From: Actinomycetota bacterium
GTDB lineage: Bacteria; Actinomycetota; Actinomycetes; Nanopelagicales; Nanopelagicaceae
Reading direction: 5' to 3'
Length of the DNA: 44,303 nucleotides
Assembly (NCBI GenBank): GCA_026393035.1
Contig: JAPLAY010000011.1
Coordinates: 1-44,303, forward strand
Shown here: one piece after another, positions 33,478 through 44,131 of the stretch
Numbering within the stretch: position 1 is the stretch's first letter
How the letters are laid out: every line of letters starts with the position of its first letter
Notes under the pieces: generated by a model
Database searches by the model: none
What the model was told of the DNA's origin: nothing
What the model saw: only the letters and a program-made list of their open reading frames with translations
Program-made: the position numbers and the translations under genes

Positions 33478-36082
33478 GAAGACCTGCAGCAACGCCATTT
33501 ATTGTTAAAAGTAGCGCTCGGCGAATCAGCGGATCAATATTCTCATCGTTTCGAACTTTATTTAGCAGAGTTATTTGCAATAAATGCAGCGGCGCCAGAT
33601 ATGCATCTCTAATCTGCAAGGTACGAGCAAGTATTGGTTGATCTCCAAGTAGCTCAGATTTCTTGGTTACAAGAAGCAGCTCTGCTTTAGTTAATTCAAA
33701 CTCAGCTTCGATTGTCTCCAGGAAATGATGTAGCGATGGATCTACAAGAGTCTTTACATATTTGCGGGCCATCGTTAAATCAGTCTTCGCCATAGTCATT
33801 TCAACATTACTAATAAAAGTACGGAAGAAATGCCAATCTTTTAGCATCTCGGCAATTACATCTGACTTGCCACTTTCACGTGCCGCCTTTAAACCAGAAC
33901 CAACACCGAACCAACCTGGAACAATCTGACGTGATTGTGTCCAACCAAATACCCAAGGAATCGCACGAAGTGAAGTTAAACCACTTGAAGCATCAGGTCT
34001 ACGTGAAGGCCTTGAACCTAAGAACATTTCACCAAGTTGTTCAACTGGGGTAGAGGCGTAAAAATATGCAGGAAGATCGGGATGATCAATTAATTTGCGA
34101 TAGGTAACGAATGCGTTCTCGCTGATTGCATCCATGCAAGATCCCCAGTTTGCAAGTGCTTCTGATGATTGTCTTGGCGCACGATTTAAAACTGTCGCTT
34201 CAAGTGCCGCAGCAAGTGCAAGTTCAACGTTCTCCCGAGCAAGTGAAGGCAGCGCATATTTATCGCTAATAACTTCACCTTGTTCAGTCATCTTTATCTG
34301 ACCGTCGATTGAACCCCATGGCAACGCAATCAACGCATCATAAGTTGGACCGCCACCGCGACCTACCGAACCACCGCGACCGTGGAACAACCGAAGTGTT
34401 ACGCCATGTTTCATTGCAATGTCACGCAATTTTCGCTGAGCTTTGTGAATCTCCCATTGCGATGTTGCAATACCTGCATCCTTATTCGAATCGGAATACC
34501 CGAGCATTACTTCTTGAATATTTCCGCGCAACTTCACAAGTTCGCGATAACTTGAATCGCTCAAAAGATTATCTAAAATTGTATCTGCAGCTTGAAGTTC
34601 AGCAACGGTCTCAAGAAGTGGCGCAAAACCAACGTTGCCATACAAGCCAGTGATACGGGAAAGTTCTACTGCAGCGAGAACATCCTTGTGCGACTTGGTC
34701 ATTGAAATTATGTAAGTCTCAATAACTTCTGGCCCAAATTTCACGATGAGATCTCGGATTGCGATAAAAGTATCAACGGTATTTTGCGCTGCTTCATCAA
34801 GGTTTTGTAGGTTCTCTAGCCCAACGCTCTCAATTTGAGCCAAAGCATGATGATGGGCATCTGAATGTTCGCGAATATCCATGGTCGCATGAGTTAGGCC
34901 AAAGCTGGAAACAGTGCGGATAATTCGTTCAAGCAGGCCAGTTGCAATTAAATCACCGCGGTTAGCAAATAGTGAATCACGCATTAAATTTAAATCCGCT
35001 AATAATTGCGCAGTACTTTCATAATCACGGCCTGGAACATGGGGCGCACCAACTGCATGTCGGCGTTGAGTGAGAATTAATCTGTGGCGAATTGCAGTTG
35101 CTTTAAGTCGGTACGGTTCCTCAACATTTAATCTACGGAAGCGATCTTCAATCTCTGGTAGCAATTCCAAATCCTTAGCTACCGAGGCTTCAAGTTCTGG
35201 AGTAGTTCCCGAAATACGAGTTGATACGGAGAGTGCCTGTCGTAATTGATCTAAGGCGCCAGACATCGCACGAATAAAGTGACCTGTTTGAAGTGTGATT
35301 GCTGCGGTTGTAACGCTCGCGGTGATGTTTGGATTTCCATCACGATCGCCACCAATCCAGGTACCAAAACTTAAGGGGCGCGAAGTTGGCGAAACGGTTA
35401 CACCTAAGCGCTTTAGCTCTTGAGCAAAATCATCTAAAACTTCGGGAATCGTTAATTTAAAAAGATCATCCAAATAATAAAGTGCGTTGGTTGCTTCATC
35501 TAACGGTTCTGGTCGCCCCAATCGAAGTTCGTCGGTCTCCCAAAGTAAATCGATAGTCTCTGAAAGTCTGCGGTCACGTCTTGTTGTCGCAGGTTGGTCA
35601 AGTAAATCTGCGATCGTATTCATCTTGCTTAGTACCGAACGTCGGGCAGCTTCAGTCGGATGCGCGGTAAAAACTGGGCGCACTGAAAAATTATCAATCC
35701 AACCTTGGATATCTGCAGCAGTAAACTCTTTAGTTTCAGCTTGAACTTTAAGAATGTGATCAACGGCGCGAGTAAGCCAAGAACCACCTCGGTTACGTTC
35801 ATCGGCTAGAACTTTTGCCCGGTGTACTTGTTCTGCAACGTTTGCTAAATTGAAATAATTACTAAATGCCCGTACTAATTGCACACTTTGATCTACTGAT
35901 AAATTCTGCAAAATTTCTTCGCCGCCACCTTCGCGGACTTCTTTTCTAACTTTTTCAACTAATTCAACGAGTTCAATACCTTCTTGGCGAACAAGAGATT
36001 CACCAAGCAATTCGCCAAGTCGGCGAACATCGCTACGTAGCCCGGCATCATCCGCCTGGAACTGTGTTGTCTGCTCGCTCAC
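33464..36082 (-). CDS. ppc: Phosphoenolpyruvate carboxylase
   Basis: Adds bicarbonate to PEP to give oxaloacetate, the anaplerotic partner of citrate synthase. It has 872 residues, slightly shorter than the enteric enzyme. Markers are VRPVFTAHPTEAARRS with catalytic His 141, GGDRDGNPN, LRLFHGRGGSVGRGGGP, the substrate loop MLGYSDSNKDAG and the invariant C-terminus AAGLRNTG, which is needed for activity. The GTG start has no good Shine-Dalgarno; GATGAT is at -12. ppc is inserted here on the minus strand between pth and mfd, a position I do not recall for other actinobacteria. It converges on pth and is divergent from mfd. Confidence 0.97.
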   Translation of the reverse strand: MSEQTTQFQADDAGLRSDVRRLGELLGESLVRQEGIELVELVEKVRKEVREGGGEEILQNLSVDQSVQLVRAFSNYFNLANVAEQVHRAKVLADERNRGGSWLTRAVDHILKVQAETKEFTAADIQGWIDNFSVRPVFTAHPTEAARRSVLSKMNTIADLLDQPATTRRDRRLSETIDLLWETDELRLGRPEPLDEATNALYYLDDLFKLTIPEVLDDFAQELKRLGVTVSPTSRPLSFGTWIGGDRDGNPNITASVTTAAITLQTGHFIRAMSGALDQLRQALSVSTRISGTTPELEASVAKDLELLPEIEDRFRRLNVEEPYRLKATAIRHRLILTQRRHAVGAPHVPGRDYESTAQLLADLNLMRDSLFANRGDLIATGLLERIIRTVSSFGLTHATMDIREHSDAHHHALAQIESVGLENLQNLDEAAQNTVDTFIAIRDLIVKFGPEVIETYIISMTKSHKDVLAAVELSRITGLYGNVGFAPLLETVAELQAADTILDNLLSDSSYRELVKLRGNIQEVMLGYSDSNKDAGIATSQWEIHKAQRKLRDIAMKHGVTLRLFHGRGGSVGRGGGPTYDALIALPWGSIDGQIKMTEQGEVISDKYALPSLARENVELALAAALEATVLNRAPRQSSEALANWGSCMDAISENAFVTYRKLIDHPDLPAYFYASTPVEQLGEMFLGSRPSRRPDASSGLTSLRAIPWVFGWTQSRQIVPGWFGVGSGLKAARESGKSDVIAEMLKDWHFFRTFISNVEMTMAKTDLTMARKYVKTLVDPSLHHFLETIEAEFELTKAELLLVTKKSELLGDQPILARTLQIRDAYLAPLHLLQITLLNKVRNDENIDPLIRRALLLTINGVAAGLRNTG

Positions 36083-36135
36083 TGGCTAATCATCGCAGTA
36101 CTTTGCCACTGGTCGAATCCAATTAAATTATTGAA

Positions 36136-36201
36136 TACAATTTCCACCAGTTACCCCCATCCATATTGGATGTGGGGCTTTTGGCGTTGTTCTCGCCAAA
36201 A
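36136..36201 (+). promoter_or_regulatory. mfd promoter -10 and tandem-hairpin leader
   Basis: TACAAT (36136-36141) would start transcription near 36148. Hairpin 1: CCCC..ATCCA (36154-36163), loop TAT, TGGAT..GGGG (36167-36177), followed by CTTTT. Hairpin 2: TTTTGGCG (36179-36186), 7-nt loop, CGCCAAAA (36194-36201), a perfect 8-bp stem that begins inside the T-run of hairpin 1. The AGGGAGG Shine-Dalgarno of mfd follows at 36214-36220. The first hairpin plus T-run looks like an intrinsic terminator within the leader. Confidence 0.5.
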
Positions 36202-36226
36202 TTTCAGGGCGATAGGGAGGTGGCAG

Positions 36227-39200
36227 ATGGATCTACTTAGTAATTTCCAAGGGGTCGCTGCCCCTGCGCCACGAACCGGTGAATCCTTAATCTGTATTAA
36301 TTCCCTACGTTCCTTCGTAATTGCAAAAGCAACTTCCGAGAATCCAATCTTGGTAATTGCACCTTCTTCCCGGACCGCCGATGAAATTGCTGATGAACTC
36401 CGTTCATATCTTGGAGATGTAGTTATTAATTTTCCAGCTTGGGAAACGTTGCCACACGAGCGGTTAAGTCCTAAGAGCGACACGGTGACTGCGCGAATAA
36501 GTGCGCTTCACAAAATAAATTCAAATTCTGGAGTCAAAGTAGTTGTCACATCTATTCGTGGCGCACTGCAACCGATTGTTAGCGATATTTTGCAGGAAGA
36601 GTTGATAAAGCTAGTTGCTGGTAAGAAAATTTCAATGGCAGAACTTACCAAGCGCCTTAGTTATTTTGGATTCACAAGAACCGACTTAGTAGAAAAACGT
36701 GGAGATTTTGCAGTTCGCGGTGGAATTTTAGATTTCTTCGCACCTAACCTTGAACATCCAATTCGAATCGATTTCTTCGGGGATGAGATTGAAGAGATGC
36801 AATACTTTCATGTTGCAGATCAACGGACTTATGCCGATGTTAAAAATGAAGTAATTATCTATCCCGGTCGCGAGATATTGATTTCTGATGAAGTCAGGGC
36901 AAAGGCAAAGTATTTGATGGCCGAATTTCCACAACTGGCTGAGATGGCTGGAAAAATTAGCGAAGGTATTTCTGTTGAGGGCATGGAATCAATTGCTGCA
37001 CTTCTAAAACCGAGCTTTAGCAACATCCTTAATTTCCTGCCAAGTGATTATCAAGTAGTGGCAATAGATCAACCGCGATTGCAGTCACGGGCCAGTGATT
37101 TAGTTTTGACGAACGAAGAGTTTCTAGATGCTTCTTGGTCAAGTGCAGCGATTGGTGGCGCTGTTCCAATTGATTTAACTGGAGCAATTTCAAGTGGCGG
37201 ATATTGCACCTTCGAGGAACTCAAAGAATTGGCAACAACCTTAAAACTAAGTTTCTGGTCGATTGATCCATATGCCCAAAGCCCAGATGAATTAACGGCG
37301 GCAAATGAGTTGGCAGATTTTGAAGCAATACCAATTTATGAAGGAAATATTGAGAGCGCTATCGCTGATATTTCAAACTGGTTAGCAAGTGGATATAACT
37401 TAACTTTTAGCGCTTCTGGTGCTGGAATTCTTGAGAGATATCAAGTCTTGTTTCGGGAAGCCCAAATCAGCGGCGCTAAATTCACAACAAGTTCTATTGA
37501 ACATGGATTCATTAATCACAGCGCGAAGCTGGCTTTAATTACTGAGAAAGATATCTCTGGACAACGCACTTCTAGCAAGGATCAAGCGCGCATGCCTTCT
37601 CGACGTAAGAAAGCCATTGATCCACTAGAGCTAAAGCCCGGGGATTATGTTGTCCATGAGCAACATGGGGTTGGAAAATATATTGAACTGATAAACCGGA
37701 CAGTTGCAAATGTCTCGAGAGAGTATTTAGTAATTGAATATGCCGCGTCCAAACGCGGGCAACCAGCAGATCGCCTCTTTGTTCCGACAGATACTCTGGA
37801 ACAGATCACTAGATATGTGGGCGGGGAAGCACCGGCGGTTAATCGAATTGGTGGTTCAGATTGGCAGAACACAAAGCGTCGTGCTCGCAAGGCCGTTAAA
37901 CAAATCGCTGCCGAATTAATTCAACTATATGCAGCACGTATGAGCGCACCTGGTTATGCATTTTCACCAGACACCGCATGGCAACGCGAACTTGAAGCAG
38001 CTTTTGCCTATGTCGAAACAACAGATCAGCTAGCAACAATTGAAGAAGTAAAAGCTGATATGGAGAAATCACATCCAATGGATCGCGTGGTCTGCGGCGA
38101 TGTTGGTTATGGCAAGACCGAGATCGCAGTTCGTGCCGCATTTAAAGCAGTTCAAGATGGCAAGCAAGTTGCAGTGTTAGTTCCAACAACGCTATTGGTT
38201 CAGCAGCACTTAACAACATTTATGAATCGTTATACCGGCTTCCCAATTAAAGTCGCTGGGCTATCAAGATTCAATACGCCGAAAGAGGGGCGCGAAATTC
38301 TTGAAGGTATGAAATCTGGATCGATAGATGTTGTTATTGGAACCCATCGCCTGCTTTCTAAGGATGTGGAATTTAGGGATTTAGGGTTGGTAATTGTTGA
38401 TGAAGAGCAACGTTTTGGCGTAGAACATAAGGAAGAGTTAAAGAAAACCCGCACCAATGTCGATGTGCTTTCTATGTCAGCTACTCCAATTCCACGGACA
38501 CTTGAGATGGCTATTACTGGTATTCGTGAAATGTCGAACATAACAACGCCACCAGAAGAGCGGCATCCAGTTCTAACTTATGTTGGACCATACGATGACA
38601 AACAAGTTACCGCAGCAATTCACCGCGAACTACTTCGCGATGGCCAGATTTTCTACATTCACAATCGAGTCGACAGTATTGATGGCGTTGTCGAGCGCCT
38701 ACACAAATTAGTTCCAGAAGCTCGAATTCGCGTAGCGCACGGGCAGATGGGCGAACGCGAATTAGAAGATGCAATTCTGGGATTTTGGGAACGCGACTTT
38801 GATATTTTAGTCTGCACAACAATTATTGAAAGCGGAATCGATATTCCAAATGCAAATACTTTAATTGTTGATCGGGCCGATACCTTTGGGCTATCTCAAC
38901 TTCATCAATTACGTGGCCGTGTTGGACGTTCCCGCGAACGCGCATATGCCTATTTCCTATACTCGGTAGATAAACCACTTACGGAAGTTGCGCATGATCG
39001 CTTAACCACAATTGCTACTAATACAGATCTGGGTTCTGGAATGCAGGTTGCGCTTAAGGATCTTGAGATTCGCGGCGCCGGTAATTTACTTGGTGGCGAA
39101 CAATCTGGACACATCGCTGAAGTTGGCTTCGATTTATATATGCGAATGGTCAGTGAAGCAGTTGAGGAATTTAAGACTGGATATGTTCCGCAAAATGAAG

Positions 39201-39682
39201 ATGAAAGTAAGTTCAAAGAGTGCAAGGTTGAACTTCCAGTTACAGCTCATATTCCGGTTGAGTATTTAACTTCCGAGCGACTTCGTCTAGATATTTATCG
39301 AAGAATGGCTGATGCGCAGAACTCTGGTGATCTCGATGCAATCAAAGAAGAACTTCTCGATCGCTTCGGTGCGTTGCCAGAAGAAGCTTTGACCTTAATG
39401 GAAGTTGCAAATTTGCGAACTCTGGCAAAGAGTTTGGGTTTGACCGAAGTTGTACTGCAAGGAAAATATTTACGCCTTGCCCCACTGAACTTGCCGGATT
39501 CAGCAGTCATGAGATTAAACCGAATTTATCCTGGCTCAATCGTGAAAACTGCCACATCAACGGTCTTAGTGGCTCGGGCCAGTGCTCCAAATTGGATTGC
39601 AGGCGGGGAGATAGGGGATACTTCAGTTCTGCCTTGGACGATCGAAGTTCTTACCTCAATCGTTGTACCGGTTAAGAAATAA
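36227..39682 (+). CDS. mfd: Transcription-repair coupling factor
   Basis: Removes RNA polymerase stalled at DNA lesions and recruits UvrA. The ATG at 36227 is chosen (1151 residues, starting MDLLSNFQGVAAPAPRTG) because GGGAGG is spaced 6 nt before it; the frame back to 36131 adds 32 residues with no homology and runs through the leader hairpins. Domains in order: UvrB-like module (1-350; DFAVRGGILDFFAP), linker, RNA-polymerase-interaction domain (about 480-550; LKPGDYVVHEQHGVGKY), RecG-like translocase with Walker A GDVGYGKTE near 624, DEEQRFG, SMSATPIPRT, RGRVGRSRE and RGAGNLLGGEQSGHI, then the TRCF C-terminal domain. All motifs are intact. It is divergent from ppc and starts an operon leading toward mazG and eno. 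Confidence 0.98.
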   Translation: MDLLSNFQGVAAPAPRTGESLICINSLRSFVIAKATSENPILVIAPSSRTADEIADELRSYLGDVVINFPAWETLPHERLSPKSDTVTARISALHKINSNSGVKVVVTSIRGALQPIVSDILQEELIKLVAGKKISMAELTKRLSYFGFTRTDLVEKRGDFAVRGGILDFFAPNLEHPIRIDFFGDEIEEMQYFHVADQRTYADVKNEVIIYPGREILISDEVRAKAKYLMAEFPQLAEMAGKISEGISVEGMESIAALLKPSFSNILNFLPSDYQVVAIDQPRLQSRASDLVLTNEEFLDASWSSAAIGGAVPIDLTGAISSGGYCTFEELKELATTLKLSFWSIDPYAQSPDELTAANELADFEAIPIYEGNIESAIADISNWLASGYNLTFSASGAGILERYQVLFREAQISGAKFTTSSIEHGFINHSAKLALITEKDISGQRTSSKDQARMPSRRKKAIDPLELKPGDYVVHEQHGVGKYIELINRTVANVSREYLVIEYAASKRGQPADRLFVPTDTLEQITRYVGGEAPAVNRIGGSDWQNTKRRARKAVKQIAAELIQLYAARMSAPGYAFSPDTAWQRELEAAFAYVETTDQLATIEEVKADMEKSHPMDRVVCGDVGYGKTEIAVRAAFKAVQDGKQVAVLVPTTLLVQQHLTTFMNRYTGFPIKVAGLSRFNTPKEGREILEGMKSGSIDVVIGTHRLLSKDVEFRDLGLVIVDEEQRFGVEHKEELKKTRTNVDVLSMSATPIPRTLEMAITGIREMSNITTPPEERHPVLTYVGPYDDKQVTAAIHRELLRDGQIFYIHNRVDSIDGVVERLHKLVPEARIRVAHGQMGERELEDAILGFWERDFDILVCTTIIESGIDIPNANTLIVDRADTFGLSQLHQLRGRVGRSRERAYAYFLYSVDKPLTEVAHDRLTTIATNTDLGSGMQVALKDLEIRGAGNLLGGEQSGHIAEVGFDLYMRMVSEAVEEFKTGYVPQNEDESKFKECKVELPVTAHIPVEYLTSERLRLDIYRRMADAQNSGDLDAIKEELLDRFGALPEEALTLMEVANLRTLAKSLGLTEVVLQGKYLRLAPLNLPDSAVMRLNRIYPGSIVKTATSTVLVARASAPNWIAGGEIGDTSVLPWTIEVLTSIVVPVKK

Positions 39683-39709
39683 CTAAAAGAAAATGCGAAT
39701 GGGGATTTT

Positions 39710-40309
39710 GTGAATAATGTTAAGAAGCTTGTTGCGGTTCTAAGCGCTGGACTCCTATTAGTTCTAACTGGCTGTTCAAGTACAAATTCAGCAGCAACAA
39801 TCGGTAAGACCGAAATTCCACTTTCAACTGTTCAAGGTTCAATAAGTGAGACTATTAAAGAGCGCGCCAAGATCGATACCCAAGGAATGACACTTTCTAC
39901 TGGTGCAGAATTAAATACAAATGCAATTCGCTTCCATGTGATTTCAGTAATCTTTGATGACATTGCAGAGAAGATTTCCATGAAGGTGAAAGATTCCGAG
40001 ATAGCAGCTCGCCGGGCAGATATTATTTTGCAGATTGGTGGCGAAGACCGCCTAGCCGTTTCACTAGTACAGGCACAGATAGCGCCTAAAGATTTCCCAC
40101 GTTATCTGCGTACGGTTTTGCTAGCTGAAAAATTCGGCGATGCGCTTAAGGCGCAAGGCGATACAAGTACAGATGGCAGCGGAATTCAGAAGTTAATTAT
40201 TGCTATGGCCAAAGAGAAGAAAGTTAAAATTAATCCTCGATATGGTTCATGGGATTATGCGAACGGAAATATTATTCCAGCCGCAGATAACGCAGCTGTT
40301 AAGAAATAA
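39710..40309 (+). CDS. SurA-like N-terminal-domain lipoprotein
   Basis: A 199-residue exported lipoprotein. The signal peptide ends in the lipobox LTGC (Cys 22). The mature part (24-180) resembles the N-terminal chaperone domain of SurA/PrsA proteins: a short beta hairpin (AATIGKTEIPLSTVQGSI), then mostly helices, with AIRFHVISVIFDDIAEK and KVKDSEIAARRADII. No parvulin (peptidyl-prolyl isomerase) domain follows, so only a chaperone-type function is possible. The GTG at 39710 has GGGG upstream. Actinobacteria usually have this lipoprotein between mfd and mazG/eno, as here. It is probably a cell-envelope folding factor; direct evidence is lacking. Confidence 0.8.
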   Translation: MNNVKKLVAVLSAGLLLVLTGCSSTNSAATIGKTEIPLSTVQGSISETIKERAKIDTQGMTLSTGAELNTNAIRFHVISVIFDDIAEKISMKVKDSEIAARRADIILQIGGEDRLAVSLVQAQIAPKDFPRYLRTVLLAEKFGDALKAQGDTSTDGSGIQKLIIAMAKEKKVKINPRYGSWDYANGNIIPAADNAAVKK

Positions 40310-40314
40310 TTAGT

Positions 40315-40968
40315 ATGAGTGATCCGACCTCACAACTTGAAGCTCTTCGTGGGGTCATGGATCGACTTCGCTCTCCTGGTGGATGTCCATGGGATGCCGA
40401 ACAAACGCATGAAACTCTCCTTAAATATCTATTAGAAGAGTCCTACGAATTTATTGAAGCGGTAGATGAAAATGATCGCACCGCAATGCGCGAAGAACTG
40501 GGTGATGTTCTACTTCAGGTTTTCTTTCATGCTCGGATGGCTGAAGAACATCCAACAGATCCCTTTAACGTTGAAGATGTTGCAAAAACAGTTACCGAAA
40601 AATTAGTTCGCAGACATCCACATGTCTTCGGCGATACAAAAGTTTCTGGAAGCGCGGAAGTTTTAGAGAATTGGGAAGCACAGAAAGCGGCGGAAAAGGG
40701 GAGAACTTCGGCGACAGAGGGCGTTCCACTAGGTCAGCCGGCTCTGGCACTTGCTACAAAATTGATTTATCGCGCCCAGAAATATGGTCATCAAATTGCT
40801 ATCGAACATCCACTTAAATTGGCGCCAGGAACAACACAAGAAGAATTAGGTCGGGTCCTTCTGGGCATTCTCGACCAAGCACTTGCCCTTGATATCGATC
40901 CCGAGGCTGCTCTGCGCTCGGCTACGAAGGGCTATATCGAGCAAATTAAGAAATACGAATCCAAATAG
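40315..40968 (+). CDS. mazG: Nucleoside triphosphate pyrophosphohydrolase MazG
   Basis: Hydrolyses (d)NTPs, including damaged ones, to monophosphates plus pyrophosphate. It has 217 residues. The metal-binding EExxE and ExxD motifs are in YLLEESYEFIEAVDENDR and MREELGDVLLQVFFHA. The start RLRSPGGCPWDAEQTHETL is the classical MazG signature. The second MazG domain of the E. coli enzyme is present only as a shortened C-terminal helical region (RAQKYGHQI onward). The gene lies 5 nt after the lipoprotein gene. Enolase follows after a 52-bp promoter gap. Confidence 0.93.
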   Translation: MSDPTSQLEALRGVMDRLRSPGGCPWDAEQTHETLLKYLLEESYEFIEAVDENDRTAMREELGDVLLQVFFHARMAEEHPTDPFNVEDVAKTVTEKLVRRHPHVFGDTKVSGSAEVLENWEAQKAAEKGRTSATEGVPLGQPALALATKLIYRAQKYGHQIAIEHPLKLAPGTTQEELGRVLLGILDQALALDIDPEAALRSATKGYIEQIKKYESK

Positions 40969-40972
40969 CAAG

Positions 40973-41001
40973 TTAGAATTAGCACTAGTTAATACGATAA
41001 T
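40973..41001 (+). promoter_or_regulatory. Candidate eno promoter
   Basis: TTAGAA (40973-40978), 17-bp spacer, GATAAT (40996-41001), with a start site expected near 41008. The GAGGAG Shine-Dalgarno of eno is at 41011-41016, so the leader would be very short. Confidence 0.4.
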
Positions 41002-41011
41002 TTTTAAATAG

Positions 41012-42298
<1,287 letters not shown>

Positions 42299-42301
42299 TA
42301 G

Positions 42302-42700
42302 ATGGCTAAAAAAAGAAGTAATACTTCAGTCCGCTGGCTAGCGGTTGTAACTGTTGCCTTTATTTTTGCAATCACACTTGCACCACCGCTCCAGCATTAC
42401 TTTGCCCAACGTGCACAAATCAATTCACTTCGCGCCCAAGTAAATGACAGCAACAACGCACTCGAAAAAGCGCGCCAAGAATTAGCAAAATGGAATGATC
42501 CAAAATATGTAGCAAGCCAAGCACGAACAAGGTTGCACTTCGTATTTCCTGGTGAACGCCAATATGTAGTTCTAGATGCTCCTAAATCAGATTCGCAAGG
42601 CGATGGCCCTGCAGCGCCAATCTCAGATCAAATTCCACTTGGCTTACCTTGGTACGGCCGTTTAATCGCATCAATCACAACAACGAATGTGAATAGATGA
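42302..42700 (+). CDS. FtsB/DivIC family septum formation protein
   Basis: A 132-residue bitopic membrane protein. A short basic cytoplasmic N-terminus (MAKKRSNTSVRW) is followed by one helix (about 12-30). A coiled coil of about 30 residues follows (AQINSLRAQVNDSNNALEKA). The conserved FtsB/DivIC motif is WNDPKYVASQARTRLHFVFPGE. FtsB/DivIC pairs with FtsL and FtsQ/DivIB at the division site. The C-terminal tail (GDGPAAPISDQIPLG...) is low complexity. It lies 3 nt after eno and overlaps the DUF501 gene by 4 nt. It forms the second division-linked element in the window besides the Glp/SepX-like pair. Confidence 0.9.
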   Translation: MAKKRSNTSVRWLAVVTVAFIFAITLAPPLQHYFAQRAQINSLRAQVNDSNNALEKARQELAKWNDPKYVASQARTRLHFVFPGERQYVVLDAPKSDSQGDGPAAPISDQIPLGLPWYGRLIASITTTNVNR

Positions 42701-43209
42701 GCGATAAGCCAACGCAGGCCGATCTAGATGTAATTCAAAATCAACTAGGTCGCACACCTCGAGATGTTCATGCAATTTCATATCGCTGTCCATGCGGCAA
42801 GCCCGCAGTAGTTGCAACACCACCAAGACTTTCTGATGGCACGCCATTTCCAACTTTTTATTATGCAACCTGCCCAAAACTAACTGGCGCGATTTCAACG
42901 CTAGAAACCACCGGCATGATGGCCGAAATGCAGGAAAGACTCGGAACAGATAAAGAATTAGCTGCCGCATATGTAAATGCGCACGAGCAATATCAAACAG
43001 CCCGCAATGAACTTGGCATGGATGTTCCCGAAGTTAAGGGAATCACTGCAGGTGGTATGCCCGATCGAGTTAAATGTTTACACTCACTTGTTGCGCATTC
43101 GCTAAGCGCTGGCCCAGGTGTTAATCCACTCGGCGATGAAGCATTAGCAGCACTACCAAAATGGTGGCTCAATGAATCTTGCGAAGCAGTAATAGAGGAA
43201 ACCAAATGA
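42697..43209 (+). CDS. DUF501 domain protein
   Basis: A 170-residue protein of the widely conserved DUF501 family. Two Cys pairs are visible, SYRCPCGKPAV and YYATCPKLTG, and the late motif ITAGGMPDRVKCLHSLVAHS has another Cys and two His. A metal site is therefore likely. The N-terminal QNQLGRTPRDV is also typical. The protein is cytoplasmic, without membrane segments. Its function is unknown in all species I know of. It overlaps the ftsB-like gene and ppx by 4 nt each, so all three are translationally coupled. Confidence 0.88.
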   Translation: MSDKPTQADLDVIQNQLGRTPRDVHAISYRCPCGKPAVVATPPRLSDGTPFPTFYYATCPKLTGAISTLETTGMMAEMQERLGTDKELAAAYVNAHEQYQTARNELGMDVPEVKGITAGGMPDRVKCLHSLVAHSLSAGPGVNPLGDEALAALPKWWLNESCEAVIEETK

Positions 43210-44117
43210 GTCGCGTTGCAGCAATCGATTGTGGAACTAACTCGATAAGACTTTTGATCGCAGATATCACTGGTGATAATTTCCAGGAGATAACTCGCGA
43301 AATGGAGATTGTTCGCCTAGGTCAAGGCGTTGATGCCACCGGCAAATTTGATCCCGAAGCAATTGAACGCACACTTGAAGCAACAAGAAAATATGCTGAA
43401 ATAATTGCAAGCAAAGGCGTAGAAAAGATTCGTTTCTGTGCGACCTCGGCAACCCGCGATGCAAGTAATCGTGATTTATTTATCGATGGCGTTCGCGAAA
43501 TCCTTGGCATCGAACCAGAAGTAATTCCAGGCACTGAAGAAGCGGAACTATCTTTTATCGGCGCGACCAAAGGCTTAGTCCACACCGAATCGCCATATCT
43601 CGTGGTTGATATTGGCGGCGGATCGACAGAATTTGTCCTTGGAACAACCGAAGTTACTTATGCAAAATCTGTAAACATTGGATGCGTTCGTATGTCCGAA
43701 CGTCATTTGAATAAAGCACCACAAGATCCAGTTGCGATACAACGTGCTATCCGAGATATCGATGATGCAATTGCTGAAGCCGCTTACATCGTTCCAATTA
43801 AGGAAGCTAAAACTTTAATTGCAGTAGCAGGAACCGCAACAACAGTTGCAGCTGCAGCGCTAGGTCTTACTGAATATGACCGCCATGCAATTCATCTATC
43901 TAGAATTCCTGCAGCAAAAGTTGTTGAAATTGCACAAATGTTTTCTCTTATGTCACGTGAAGAAATCGCAGCTCTTGGATATATGCATCCAGGCCGCGTC
44001 GATGTAATCGCAGCAGGATCACTAGTTTTATCCAGAGTTATGTTGGCAACAGGAGCAACTGAATTTGTTGCATCTGAATCCGACATTTTGGATGGAATGG
44101 CGTGGGCACTAGACTGA
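43206..44117 (+). CDS. ppx: Ppx/GppA family exopolyphosphatase
   Basis: A 303-residue phosphatase of the Ppx/GppA family that hydrolyses polyphosphate or pppGpp. The start is set at the ATG 43206 (MSRVAAIDCGTNSIRLLIAD), which overlaps the DUF501 stop by 4 nt; the frame from 43179 is nonhomologous at its start. The ASKHA-fold phosphate loops are AAIDCGTNSIRL and VVDIGGGSTEF, and FCATSATRDASN and VIPGTEEAELSFIG follow the family pattern. It lacks the C-terminal HD-like domain of the longer E. coli Ppx, as in actinobacterial Ppx1/Ppx2. Whether polyphosphate or pppGpp is preferred cannot be read from sequence. A tRNA gene follows 14 nt downstream. Confidence 0.94.
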   Translation: MSRVAAIDCGTNSIRLLIADITGDNFQEITREMEIVRLGQGVDATGKFDPEAIERTLEATRKYAEIIASKGVEKIRFCATSATRDASNRDLFIDGVREILGIEPEVIPGTEEAELSFIGATKGLVHTESPYLVVDIGGGSTEFVLGTTEVTYAKSVNIGCVRMSERHLNKAPQDPVAIQRAIRDIDDAIAEAAYIVPIKEAKTLIAVAGTATTVAAAALGLTEYDRHAIHLSRIPAAKVVEIAQMFSLMSREEIAALGYMHPGRVDVIAAGSLVLSRVMLATGATEFVASESDILDGMAWALD

Positions 44118-44131
44118 CCACTTCCTAATTG

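Noticed and set aside
36131-36226. 32-residue N-terminal extension of Mfd
   Set aside because: It runs through the leader hairpins, has no family counterpart, and a strong Shine-Dalgarno serves the ATG at 36227.
40979-40988. TTAGCACTAG before eno, resembling half of a CIRCE element
   Set aside because: The matching right arm is absent; one half-site is not an HrcA operator.
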